Assembly: GCF_019599465.1 (NCBI RefSeq)
Contig: NZ_RKLR01000005.1
Coordinates: forward strand, 186,001 to 250,000
From: Haloarcula rubra
Lineage (GTDB): Archaea > Halobacteriota > Halobacteria > Halobacteriales > Haloarculaceae
Length of the DNA: 64,000 bases
Direction of reading: 5' to 3'
Position numbers and translations under genes: made by a program. This document shows positions 29,213 through 37,524 of this stretch, in pieces. Position 1 is the first letter of the stretch. Every line of letters starts with the position of its first letter. The notes below the pieces were generated by a model. The model saw only the letters and a list, made by a program, of their open reading frames with translations. It ran no database searches and was not told where the DNA came from.

Positions 29213-32131
29213 ATGAGTATCGATCAGGAGCAATCGCCGCTCCGTCTCCTCTACGTCGGGTCCGGGTCGCTGTGGTCGGACGAGTCGGCGTCGCTACTCG
29301 CGGACGCCGGCGAGTCGCAGACCGAACTCACGGTGGAGACGGCCGCGGCGGCGCTCGAACTGGTCGAACAGCAGTCGCTGGCGGCCGTCGTGGCGCGGTA
29401 CGACCTGCCGGACGGCGACGGCGTCTCGTTTCTCTCGGACTGTCTCGACGCCCAACCGGGGCTGGTCACGATTCTGGTCGCCGGACAGAGTTCCCAGTCG
29501 CTCATCGACCGGACGTTCGAGGCCGGCATCGACGAGTTCGTCCACGACACTGGCCCGGAGAAGCGTCGGCTCCTCGACCACCACCTGCGGTCCTATCTCG
29601 GTGCCGGCGAGACGACGCGCGACACCGAGGACAGCGGGCGGTTGCTGGGCCGCCTGCAGTCGGAGACGACCCTCGGCGAGGAGCGGAGCCTCACCGACCG
29701 CATCCTCGAGACCAGTCCGGTCGGCATCGTCATCGTCGACGCCGACGACACCGTCCGCTACATCAACGACCGGGCGGCCGACATGCTCGGTATCGACGGG
29801 TACGACGGCCCGCTCGTGGAGACGGCACTGGACGTCGACGTGCTGTCGTTCGACGGTGACGTCGAGGGCGACGACCGGCGACCACACCAGCGCGTCGTCG
29901 AGGACGGCGTGACGGTCCGCGGCGAGGCACGCGTCGCCGTCGACGGGCAGACCCGGTGGCTCTCGGTCGCCGGGGCGCCGCTCTACGACGCGGACGGGGC
30001 GGTGAGTTCGTCGGTGTTCTCGCTGGAGGACGTCACCGACCAGAAACAGCGCGAGCGCCGCCTCCAGCGACAGGAGGCCGTGATGCAGATCGTCGACGAC
30101 GGCCTGTACGCCGTGGACGACGAGGGGCGGTTCGTCGCCGTCAACGACGCCTACACCGACCTCGTGGGGTACGACCGCGAGACACTGCTGGGTCGCCCGG
30201 CCAGCGAGTTCTTCGAGACGCGCCTCGTCGAACAGGCCGACGACCTCCAGTCACACATCGAGTCGGACGGCCGCGAGAGCGTCACGCTCGAAGCCGTCCT
30301 GACCACCGCGTCGGGCGAGCAGGTGCCGGTGGAGGCCCGCATCTCCCTGTTCGAACTCGACGACGGACGCCACGGCCGGGCCGGCGTCGTCCGGGACATC
30401 AGCGACCGCAAACGTCGCGCGGAACGGCTCGCCAGCCTCAACGAGGTCGGACAGGCGCTGACGACCGCCGAGACGGCCGAGGCGGTGGCCGACATCGTCG
30501 TCGAGGGGGCACGGGAGATACTGGCCCTCCCGCTGACCGCCGTCGAGTACCACGACGAGGCGACCGGACGGCTACGCCCGGCCCGGCGGACGGCGGCGCT
30601 GGAGTCGCTCGTCGGCGACGGACCGCTGTTCACCTCCGAGTGGGGGTGCCCGTGGCAGGTCTACGCCGAGAGCGAGGGGCGCGTCCTCGACGATTTGAGC
30701 GAGACGGCGATGGACGCCGACGAGACACCACTGGAGAGCGCGATTCTGCTCCCGATGGGCACCCACGGCGTCTTCGTCGCCGGGGCGACCGAGCCCCACG
30801 CCTTCGACGACACCGACGTGATGGTCGCGGAGATTCTCGTCGCGAACGCCGTGGCCGCCCTCGACCGGGTCGACCGGGAACGGGAACTGCGGGCGACGAC
30901 GGCCGAACTGGCCGACCACAACGAGTCGCTCCACCACCTCAACCGCCTCAACGACATCATCCGGAGCCTCACGCGGGACCTCACACAGGCGTCGACGCGT
31001 GCGGACGTCGAGACGGCCGTCTGCGAGCGACTCGCCGACGCCGACCCGTACGTCTTCGCGTGGGTCGGCGAACAGCGGGCGAGCAGCGACGACGTCTCCG
31101 TGCGCGCGAGTTCGGGCGACGACGACGGCTATCTGGACTGGCTCGCCGACGCAGAGCGACCCGCGACCGGCGAGACGCCGACCGAACGAGCCATCAGTAC
31201 CCGCGAACCGGTGGTCCAGAACAGCCTCCACGCCGACCCGCCGCTGGCGCCGTGGCAGACACAGGCTCTCAGACGCGGCTTCGACGCCAGCATCGCCGTG
31301 CCACTGACCTTCCGCGAGACGGTGTACGGCGTCCTGCACCTCTACGCCGACGAGGCCGGCGTGTTCGACGAGATGGAGCGGGCGGTGCTGGGCGAACTCG
31401 GGGGGATGGTCGGGTACGCCATCAACGCCATCGAGCGGAAGAAGGCGCTGGTCAGCGACGCCGCCGTCGAACTCACCTTCAGCGTCGACGACCCCTCGAT
31501 TCCGCCGTTCGAGTTCGCCGCCCAGACCGGCAGCGAGTTCGAGTTCGACGAACTCGTCCAGCACAGCGACGGGACCGTCCGGGTGTTCTTCACCGTCAGC
31601 GGGGCCGACCCGGACGCAGTCTACCGGTACAGCGAACGGATACCGTCCATCCACCAGCTCTCGTTGCTCACCGAACGCGAGGACACGTGTCGCTTCGAGG
31701 CGCTGGTGGGTGACTCCGGGTTCCTCGCCGACCTCGTCTCCTACGGCGCACACCCGACGGCGATGACCGCCAGCGCCGACGGTGGTCGAGTGAGCGTCGA
31801 GTTGCCCCAGAGCGGCGACGTGCAGGCGTTCGTCCGGATGTTCCTGGAGCGGTACGAGGGAAGCGAACTGGTCGCCAAGACCGAGCGGGAACGCTCCGTC
31901 CAGACGCCGGCCGAGTTCGAGGCGAACTACCGGGACCGACTCACCGAACGCCAGCGGGAGGTGCTGGAGACGGCCTACTTCAGCGGGTTCTTCGAGTGGC
32001 CCAGAGACGTCAGCGGGCAGGAGTTGGCGGCGATGCTCGACGTCTCCCAACCGACCGTCAGCCGGCACATCCGGACCGGCGAACGCGAACTGTTCGGCCT
32101 GATATTCGACGACGAGGAGACGCGGGGCTAG
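29213..32131 (+). CDS. Bat-type regulator with receiver-like N-terminus
   Basis: A 972-residue paralogue of the preceding regulator. The first 125 residues resemble a response-regulator receiver (LRLLYVGSGS, then VARYDLPDGDGVSFLS with a candidate phospho-Asp). Two PAS domains (about 155-275 and 280-400), two GAF domains (about 405-560 and 590-740), the bacterio-opsin-activator domain and an HTH-10 (LTERQREVLETAYFSGFFEWPRD) follow. The first acidic residues usual in receivers are missing from LYVGSG, so phosphorylation is doubtful. It is probably regulated together with its neighbour. Confidence 0.86.
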   Translation: MSIDQEQSPLRLLYVGSGSLWSDESASLLADAGESQTELTVETAAAALELVEQQSLAAVVARYDLPDGDGVSFLSDCLDAQPGLVTILVAGQSSQSLIDRTFEAGIDEFVHDTGPEKRRLLDHHLRSYLGAGETTRDTEDSGRLLGRLQSETTLGEERSLTDRILETSPVGIVIVDADDTVRYINDRAADMLGIDGYDGPLVETALDVDVLSFDGDVEGDDRRPHQRVVEDGVTVRGEARVAVDGQTRWLSVAGAPLYDADGAVSSSVFSLEDVTDQKQRERRLQRQEAVMQIVDDGLYAVDDEGRFVAVNDAYTDLVGYDRETLLGRPASEFFETRLVEQADDLQSHIESDGRESVTLEAVLTTASGEQVPVEARISLFELDDGRHGRAGVVRDISDRKRRAERLASLNEVGQALTTAETAEAVADIVVEGAREILALPLTAVEYHDEATGRLRPARRTAALESLVGDGPLFTSEWGCPWQVYAESEGRVLDDLSETAMDADETPLESAILLPMGTHGVFVAGATEPHAFDDTDVMVAEILVANAVAALDRVDRERELRATTAELADHNESLHHLNRLNDIIRSLTRDLTQASTRADVETAVCERLADADPYVFAWVGEQRASSDDVSVRASSGDDDGYLDWLADAERPATGETPTERAISTREPVVQNSLHADPPLAPWQTQALRRGFDASIAVPLTFRETVYGVLHLYADEAGVFDEMERAVLGELGGMVGYAINAIERKKALVSDAAVELTFSVDDPSIPPFEFAAQTGSEFEFDELVQHSDGTVRVFFTVSGADPDAVYRYSERIPSIHQLSLLTEREDTCRFEALVGDSGFLADLVSYGAHPTAMTASADGGRVSVELPQSGDVQAFVRMFLERYEGSELVAKTERERSVQTPAEFEANYRDRLTERQREVLETAYFSGFFEWPRDVSGQELAAMLDVSQPTVSRHIRTGERELFGLIFDDEETRG

Positions 32132-32209
32132 CTATCTAGCACCCGTCCGGCGTTCGGTAGTATACTCTTATCGAGAGCGGCTATGCGGGTAGGACGCGTC
32201 TACTACAGT

Positions 32210-32509
32210 ATGAACTGTCCCACGCCCTCATCGACCGCCAACGACGCCGACGCGCTGGTCGTCGCTATCACCGAAGCGATAGCCGCGAAACGCGGCGTCG
32301 ACCCGATAGACCTCCCCCCGTTGAACGACTACGTCGACGTCGACGCCCTCGCGTCGCTGTTCCCCGCAGGAACCGATAGCCGAGCGACACACGGCCACGT
32401 TCGCTTCGAGACGGCGAACTACGAGGTGTCCGTCTATCACGACGGGACGTTCGACGTCAGACCGCTGGACGACCCCGTCTCGGGCGCCGCGTACCGGGAG
32501 CGACGATAG
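32210..32509 (+). CDS. HalOD1 output domain protein
   Basis: A 99-residue stand-alone HalOD1 domain: LVVAITEAIAAKRGVDPIDL, PLNDYVDVDALASLF, then VRFETANYEVSVYHDGTFDV. HalOD1 is a haloarchaeal output domain often found with PAS/receiver systems, consistent with the two sensor-regulators upstream. I place the start at ATG 32210, because a TATA-like TATACTCTTA (32160-32169) would put the transcript start downstream of the earlier ATG at 32183. Confidence 0.82.
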   Translation: MNCPTPSSTANDADALVVAITEAIAAKRGVDPIDLPPLNDYVDVDALASLFPAGTDSRATHGHVRFETANYEVSVYHDGTFDVRPLDDPVSGAAYRERR

Positions 32510-32512
32510 CCG

Positions 32513-32668
32513 ATGATGGCGAACAGTGACGCGCCCGAACCGCCGGATTTGGACCGGTATCGCGCCATCGAGTACCGGAGCGAGAACGGTCTGGTGACCA
32601 TCATCCAGGACACCGAGAACGAGGCGGCGTGGGTGCAGTCGGACGTCAGAGAGGAAGTCCGTCGGTAA
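32513..32668 (+). CDS. Small DUF7331-like haloarchaeal protein
   Basis: A 51-residue protein MMANSDAPEPPDLDRYRAIE... continuing into NGLVTIIQDTENEAAWVQSD and ending VREEVRR. The Tyr-rich start, the strand-turn-strand core and the AWVQSD motif match short haloarchaeal proteins often found beside HalOD1 genes. It starts three bases after the HalOD1 stop, so it is in the same operon. The function is unknown; the family name is from memory. Confidence 0.7.
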   Translation: MMANSDAPEPPDLDRYRAIEYRSENGLVTIIQDTENEAAWVQSDVREEVRR

Positions 32669-32716
32669 CCGACACCAGCGGTGCCGCCCTCGGAGTGACA
32701 CGATAGCCACACTGCC

Positions 32717-32746
32717 GATTCGATATAGCGTAAAAGAGTTTATCGG
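32717..32746 (+). repeat. 30-bp element, copy D (plus orientation)
   Basis: GATTCGATATAGCG, a short variable part and TTTATCGG. It lies just past the stop of the alpha/beta hydrolase gene and points at it, in mirror orientation to copy E at the other end of that gene. Confidence 0.5.
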
Positions 32747-32797
32747 CCGACCGGAGAGCGGGGTCGCCGAATCGGCACCCGTCGACAGAAGCGTGCT

Positions 32798-33640
32798 TTA
32801 CCGCCCCGAGACGGCCGATTCGACGTGAGACGCGACGGCGTCGGGGTTCTCTCGCGGCGCCCAGTGCGCACAGTCGTCGAGGACGTGGAGTTCGGCCCCG
32901 GGGATGGCGTCGGCGGCGCGTTCGGCCCAGTCGACGGGGAACAACTCGTCGTGGGCACCGTGGAGCAAGCGAGTGGGGACACCCACGTCCCCGTACCGGT
33001 CGGTGAACGTCGTCCGGTAGCCGTGACGGGTCACCTCGGCGTCGCGGAACCGCCGGAACGCCGCCCCTGCGGTCGGCCGCTGGACCTCCTCGTAGACGGC
33101 GTCGACGGCGGCCTCGGGGAGCGCATCGAGGTCGTGGACGATACCGTCGAGGCTGGCCCGCGTGAGGCGACGGCTCCGCCGGAAGGCCGCGATGGCGAGG
33201 CGGTTGCACACCTGCACCCGCGCGAGGAGAAGCGAGAGGCGGCCGTTGGGCAGGTCCCGCCCGAGGCCGAACGGGTCGATGGGGACCAGCGTCTCGACGA
33301 GGTCCGGCCGGTCCAACGCGAGTTGGATGGCGACCCCGCCGCCCAGCGAGAGGCCGACCAGCGTCACCGGGCCGCAGTCCAGCGAGTCGAGCAGCCCCGC
33401 GACTATCTCGGCGTGGCGCGGAATCGAGTAGGTGTCCTCGGCCAGTTCGCTCTCGCCGTAGCCGAGCAGGTCCGGCGCGACGACCCGGTGCTCGGGCGTG
33501 AGGCGGTCGACCACCGGCGGCCACGAGACGTGTGCCGCGTCGATGATACCCCCGTGTAAGAGGACGACGGGTCGGCCGTCGCCGGCCGTTCGGTAGTGGA
33601 TGCGCGCGCCGTCGACCGTGAGCGTCTCGTCGGCGATCAT
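32798..33640 (-). CDS. Alpha/beta fold hydrolase
   Basis: A 280-residue hydrolase with nucleophile S98 in VGLSLGGG and oxyanion region VVLLHGGIIDAAHVSW. The catalytic Asp in LLHGAHDELFP and His in DDCAHWAPRENP are also present. It resembles the esterase, haloperoxidase and C-C hydrolase group; the substrate is unknown. ATG 33640 gives the family's MIADETLTVDGARIHYR start. It is bracketed by two facing copies of the 30-bp element, of which the one at 33752-33782 is a plausible promoter with a leader of about 90 nt. Confidence 0.88.
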   Translation of the reverse strand: MIADETLTVDGARIHYRTAGDGRPVVLLHGGIIDAAHVSWPPVVDRLTPEHRVVAPDLLGYGESELAEDTYSIPRHAEIVAGLLDSLDCGPVTLVGLSLGGGVAIQLALDRPDLVETLVPIDPFGLGRDLPNGRLSLLLARVQVCNRLAIAAFRRSRRLTRASLDGIVHDLDALPEAAVDAVYEEVQRPTAGAAFRRFRDAEVTRHGYRTTFTDRYGDVGVPTRLLHGAHDELFPVDWAERAADAIPGAELHVLDDCAHWAPRENPDAVASHVESAVSGR

Positions 33641-33727
33641 GCCCGGTGGTCGACGGCCACCCACTGAAGGGTTTCGTCGATGCGACCGACGACGGCGGTT
33701 TCGGGAACGCTCGGGCGTTTTCGTAGC

Positions 33728-33743
33728 GGATTCTGTATCCCGG
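33728..33743 (+). repeat. Half copy C of the 30-bp element
   Basis: GGATTCTGTATCCCGG differs from the first 15 bases of copies A and B at one position. It faces copy E and shares with it the central CGATAAATCG, forming a 54-bp near-palindrome. Confidence 0.5.
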
Positions 33744-33751
33744 GGTAGACA

Positions 33752-33782
33752 GCCGATAAATCGCACTTCGCTATACGAAATG
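33752..33782 (-). repeat. 30-bp element, copy E (minus orientation)
   Basis: On the minus strand it carries ATTTCGTATAGCG, a variable part, then ATTTATCGGC. It is oriented toward the alpha/beta hydrolase gene, so as a promoter it would serve that gene. Confidence 0.5.
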
Positions 33783-33873
33783 TGCTATTCGACGCTTCGA
33801 CCGTGGCGTCGGACCGAGGCCGAATGGCAGGAGTACCGTCGGGAGCGGCGTCGAGGGCGAAGTGCGCGAGCGG

Positions 33874-34770
33874 TCACTCGCCGGCCGTGCCGGACGCCGC
33901 CTCGATTTCGCGTGCGCGTTCGAGGACGAGGGCGTCGTCGACGTGGTCCAACAGTCGCCGCTGACCGCGTTCGGTCCGTGCCGCTATCTCCGCCTCGGAG
34001 ACGTACGTCGCCAATCGACGGTCGATGGCCTCCGCCCGGAGTTCGACACGTCGCTCGTCGGCGAGGCCGTGGTCCTCGGGGAGGCGGCGGTCGAACCACT
34101 CGCGCCACCGGTCTCGGTCGTCCCACTCCTCGTCACGCGCGCTCTCGGGGCGGACCCAGTCGTAGTGGTCCGCGACGGCGTCCGGGTAGCCACGCTCACG
34201 ACGGGCGTGCGCGACGAGTTCGAGTGCGGTGCGGGCCCCGCGCCCGGCGGCGACGATGGCCTGCCGGTCCGTCTCGTGGGACGGCGAGGCGACGTACAGG
34301 CCCTCGACGGGCGTCGTGCCGTCGTGGTCGGCGTACGAACGGTCGAAGCGCTCGCGTTCCTCGCCGTCGTACTCGTGGCGCTCGAACATCGCGCCGTCGT
34401 CGAGCGGACGGAGGTACGCGCCGTCGTACCGGGTCGCGGCGAGGACGTACCGCGTCGTGACCGCGTGGCCGTCCTGTGTCCGGACGACGAACCCGTCGCC
34501 ACCGTCTGCGCGCTCGACAGACGAGACGAGGTCCGGGACGACCGTCCCACCCGCCTCCTCGACGTGGTCGTGCATCAGTGCGTACAGCGTCTCGACGTCG
34601 ACGCCGGCGGGGAACCCGAGATAGTTCTCCAGATAGGCACACTGCTTGAGCGAGGACCGCCCGCGGTCGAAGACCACCGTATCAAGCCCGTCGCGAGCCA
34701 GAAAGACCGCGGCCGAACAGCCGGCCGGGCCGCCGCCGACCACGACGACGTCGCGGTCGTAGTCACTCAC
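33874..34770 (-). CDS. FAD-dependent oxidoreductase, thioredoxin-reductase-like
   Basis: A 298-residue flavoprotein with the FAD-binding motif VVVVGGGPAGCSAAVFLARDG (residues 8-28) and the VVFDRGRSSLKQCAYLENYLGFP segment of the thioredoxin reductase-like group. A second conserved strand, GLYVASPSHETDRQAIVAAG, closes the FAD site. No CxxC redox pair is visible and the separate NADPH domain is reduced, so it is not a normal thioredoxin reductase. The C-terminal third is highly charged and helical. Its role is unknown. Confidence 0.8.
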   Translation of the reverse strand: MSDYDRDVVVVGGGPAGCSAAVFLARDGLDTVVFDRGRSSLKQCAYLENYLGFPAGVDVETLYALMHDHVEEAGGTVVPDLVSSVERADGGDGFVVRTQDGHAVTTRYVLAATRYDGAYLRPLDDGAMFERHEYDGEERERFDRSYADHDGTTPVEGLYVASPSHETDRQAIVAAGRGARTALELVAHARRERGYPDAVADHYDWVRPESARDEEWDDRDRWREWFDRRLPEDHGLADERRVELRAEAIDRRLATYVSEAEIAARTERGQRRLLDHVDDALVLERAREIEAASGTAGE

Positions 34771-34921
34771 GGTGGGTCACCTCGTCCCGTCGAACCGCTC
34801 TCAGGTTGCCTTCCATACGGGGGACACCCGGCTACCCGAACATACCGTTTGTGATTTTTTGGCCGCCCTAAAACGCGTCGTAGAGGACTGCGACGGACGG
34901 CCGACACCGAGACGGCGACGG

Positions 34922-36124
34922 TCAGCCCCGTGAGTCGGTGCCCGTCACCGACAGGACGGCGTCGGTGATGCCGTCGGCTCTGTCGACGAGGACGCTCCCG
35001 ACGACGCTCATCACGAGGACGTAGCCGACGGCGAACGCGGGGATGACGGAGCCGAGTCTGCCGGTGCCGATGCTGGCCGCGAGTGCGACGAGGACCAGCG
35101 AGAACTCCCCGCGCGGAACCAGTCCGAGGCCGACGCGGAGCGAGCGGCGCTGGTCCAGCCCGTACACCCGACCCGAGAGGGTCCCGCTGAGGAGTTTCCC
35201 GGCCGTCGTCGCCACCACGGCCACCGCGAGGAGGCCGGCGACGCCCGCGAGCAACGTCACGTCCGTCGAGAGCCCGATGGCGAAGAAGAAGACGGCGGCG
35301 AAGAGGTCCCGGGCCGGCGCGACGATGTGTTCGATGCGCTCGACGTGGGTCGTCTGACTGAGGCCGGTGCCGAGGAAGAAGGCGGCGACGGCCTCGCTGA
35401 CGCCCAGTGCCAGCGCCGCCCCGGCGACGACGGTGGTCAGCCCGACGACTCGCAGGACGAACTGTTCGTCCGACCCGGTCTTGAAGAAGCGCTCGAACCA
35501 CCCGGCGCCGTACCACGCGACGACCGACAGGCCCCCGAGGAAGAGGAAGGCGACGCCGACGGAGGTGGCCGCCGCTCGCAGACCGCCGCCGCCGGTGATG
35601 GCCGCCAGCAGGGCGAGGTAGACGGCGATGAGGATGTCCTCGAACACGAGGGTCCCGAGGATGGGACTGGACTCCTCGTTGGCTATCCACCCCGTCTCGA
35701 TGAGCGACTTCGTGACGACGGCCGACGAGGAGATGTAGACGATGCCCGCGAGGAACAGCGTCTCGACGAGCGTCCACCCGAAGGCGAGGCCGATGGCCGC
35801 GCCGATGCCGAAGTTGACGACGAAGTCCAGCACACCGACGGCGGATATCTTCCGGCGGTCCCGGAGCAACTGGTCGACACTGAACTCCAAGCCGAGAAAG
35901 AACAGCAGGAAGACGACGCCCAGTTCCGCCAGTACGTCGATGACCTCCCCTTCGTTGACGAGGGCGACGGGGACGCCGAACAGCGCCGTCGGTGCGTTCG
36001 GCCCCAACAGGACGCCGACGAGGATGTACGCCGGGATGACCGAGAGGCCGATACGCCCCGCCAGCATGCCCGCGAGGGCGACGCCGGTGACGGCGATACC
36101 GACTTCCAGCAGTAACTCAGCCAT
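34922..36124 (-). CDS. CPA2 family K+/H+ antiporter membrane subunit (KhtU-like)
   Basis: A 400-residue membrane protein with about 12 hydrophobic helices of the monovalent cation:proton antiporter-2 family. AYILVGVLLGPNAP, FFLGLEFSVDQLL, the ion-site segment LGTLVFEDILIAVYLALL and a late GLVPRGEFSLVLVALAAS are family marks. It lacks a TrkA-N domain of its own; a separate regulatory subunit is encoded directly upstream with an 8-bp overlap, as in KhtTU. It probably exports K+ or Na+ under ionic stress. Confidence 0.88.
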   Translation of the reverse strand: MAELLLEVGIAVTGVALAGMLAGRIGLSVIPAYILVGVLLGPNAPTALFGVPVALVNEGEVIDVLAELGVVFLLFFLGLEFSVDQLLRDRRKISAVGVLDFVVNFGIGAAIGLAFGWTLVETLFLAGIVYISSSAVVTKSLIETGWIANEESSPILGTLVFEDILIAVYLALLAAITGGGGLRAAATSVGVAFLFLGGLSVVAWYGAGWFERFFKTGSDEQFVLRVVGLTTVVAGAALALGVSEAVAAFFLGTGLSQTTHVERIEHIVAPARDLFAAVFFFAIGLSTDVTLLAGVAGLLAVAVVATTAGKLLSGTLSGRVYGLDQRRSLRVGLGLVPRGEFSLVLVALAASIGTGRLGSVIPAFAVGYVLVMSVVGSVLVDRADGITDAVLSVTGTDSRG

Positions 36125-36608
36125 CGTCGTCGGGGGCCACCAAATCTTCGAGTGCCGACTGCTCGTCGCGGGTCCCTAGCGTCACGAGGATGTCGCCCGG
36201 GGTGATGGTGTCCTCTGGGTCCGGGTTCGGGAGCGTCGTCCCGTCGCGCTGGATGGCGATGATTGACGCCCCGGTCCGCTGTCGGACCTTCGCGTCGGCC
36301 AGCGTCTGGCCCGCGAGCGGCGAGTCAGACTCGACGTCGACCCACTCGATGATGGCGTCGCCCAGCGGCACGTCCACCGAGTCCGTCTCGACTGGCTGGA
36401 AGTACGCGCCTTGCAGAATCGCCCCCACCTCGCGGGCCTGTCGACCGCCGAGCGTGAAGAGGCGGTCGGCGTCGACGTCCGGCCCGTCCTTGTGGAACAC
36501 TTCGCGTTTCCCGTCGTGGTGGATGACGATGACGAGTCGTTCGTCGCCGTCGAGTTCGACCTCGAACTTCTTGCCGACGCCGGGAACGTCTGTCTCGTAG
36601 ACGGTCAT
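36117..36608 (-). CDS. RCK_C (TrkA-C) regulatory subunit of the antiporter (KhtT-like)
   Basis: A 163-residue cytoplasmic protein. The N-terminal half (MTVYETDVPGVGKKFEVELD, LVIVIHHDGKREVFHKD) and the C-terminal RCK_C domain (AIIEWVDVESDSPLAGQTLA, RTGASIIAIQRDG, GDILVTLGTRDEQSAL) match KhtT. RCK_C domains bind nucleotide ligands and gate the partner antiporter. The gene overlaps the antiporter gene. ATG 36608 lies about 26 bp after a TATA-like CTTATCTCG (minus strand, 36628-36637). Confidence 0.88.
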   Translation of the reverse strand: MTVYETDVPGVGKKFEVELDGDERLVIVIHHDGKREVFHKDGPDVDADRLFTLGGRQAREVGAILQGAYFQPVETDSVDVPLGDAIIEWVDVESDSPLAGQTLADAKVRQRTGASIIAIQRDGTTLPNPDPEDTITPGDILVTLGTRDEQSALEDLVAPDDDG

Positions 36609-36709
36609 ACCGGTGTAACCACCCCGAACGAGATAAGCGTCGGGCCGCGAGGCGGGTGACCACAAGCTATTAGTGGTCGCGTTCCATCGTCAAGACAACA
36701 ATAGTTTGG

Positions 36710-36733
36710 CTAAATCAACCTGGCTTGATTTAG
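36710..36733. promoter_or_regulatory. Cobalamin-locus dyad operator 1
   Basis: CTAAATCAA, a 6-nt spacer cctggc, then TTGATTTAG: perfect 9-bp arms ending 15 bp before the ATG of the CbiX-like gene. The core CAA-N6-TTG with A/T-rich outer arms recurs in the three other cobalamin promoter regions. Confidence 0.65.
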
Positions 36734-36747
36734 TCGGCAGAGAACCC

Positions 36748-37524
36748 ATGCCTCACGACACACTCCTGCTCATCGGTCGAGAGACTGCCCGCGCGACGAC
36801 CGCGTTCGAGACGCACGCCCGGCGGCTCCGGGACCGTGCCCTCGTCGACGACGTTCGGTTGCTGACCTACGGCGAGGAGCCACGTCGGACGCTGACCGAG
36901 GCCGTCGCCGACCTCGACACGGACCGGGTCGTCGCCGTCCCACTGACGGTCGCACACGACCACGTCACGCTCCAGACGGTGCCGACGCTGTTGCGTGACG
37001 CCGACGCGACGGTCCGGTACTGCGAACCGGTCGGCCGGAACGCACTCGTGACCGCCGCCGTCGAGGCCCGGGCGGCCGCGGCCGCCCCGACCGACGCCGG
37101 GACGTCGGTGGCACTGGTCGCGGCGGGGTCGAGTAGACGACCCTACCAGCGACAGGTCACGGAGTACCACGCCGAACGGCTCCGCCGACGGTCGTCGTTC
37201 GGCGAGGTCGTCCCCTGCTACCTGCGGCAGAACCCGACGGTGGAGTGCGTCCGGTACAACCTCACCGGCGACCACGCCGTCGCGGTGCCGCTGTTTCTCA
37301 CCGAGTGCCCCGCGACGACCGACCACGTCCCCGAGAAGCTCCAGCTCGACCGGGGCGGGCTGGCGTACGCGGCCCCGCTGGGCGACCACGAACACGTCAC
37401 GGAGGCCATCGTCTCGACCGTCGAGACCGAACGCGCTCTCGACACGGGTCCGACGCCACAGACCTTCGAGGAGACGTTGACAGCGACGGCACGCGCGATG
37501 GCGACCGACGGCGAGGGTCGCTAG
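36748..37524 (+). CDS. CbiX-like protein lacking the catalytic histidines
   Basis: A 258-residue protein built like two CbiX lobes. Where CbiX has GHGSR at the first lobe this has LLLIGRETARATTAF, and the second lobe reads VALVAAGSSRRPYQRQ. The chelatase histidine of the GHG motif is therefore absent from the first lobe and replaced by Ala in the second. The general fold and the PLFLTECPATTDHVPEKL end fit the family. It may bind a tetrapyrrole or metal without inserting it. It has its own dyad operator and ends convergently with cbiE (4-bp overlap). Confidence 0.75.
   Translation: MPHDTLLLIGRETARATTAFETHARRLRDRALVDDVRLLTYGEEPRRTLTEAVADLDTDRVVAVPLTVAHDHVTLQTVPTLLRDADATVRYCEPVGRNALVTAAVEARAAAAAPTDAGTSVALVAAGSSRRPYQRQVTEYHAERLRRRSSFGEVVPCYLRQNPTVECVRYNLTGDHAVAVPLFLTECPATTDHVPEKLQLDRGGLAYAAPLGDHEHVTEAIVSTVETERALDTGPTPQTFEETLTATARAMATDGEGR

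Noticed and set aside
22265-33782. Composite transposon between the two pairs of 30-bp elements
   Set aside because: The 11 kb between them hold ordinary chromosomal genes without a transposase, and no target duplications are visible.
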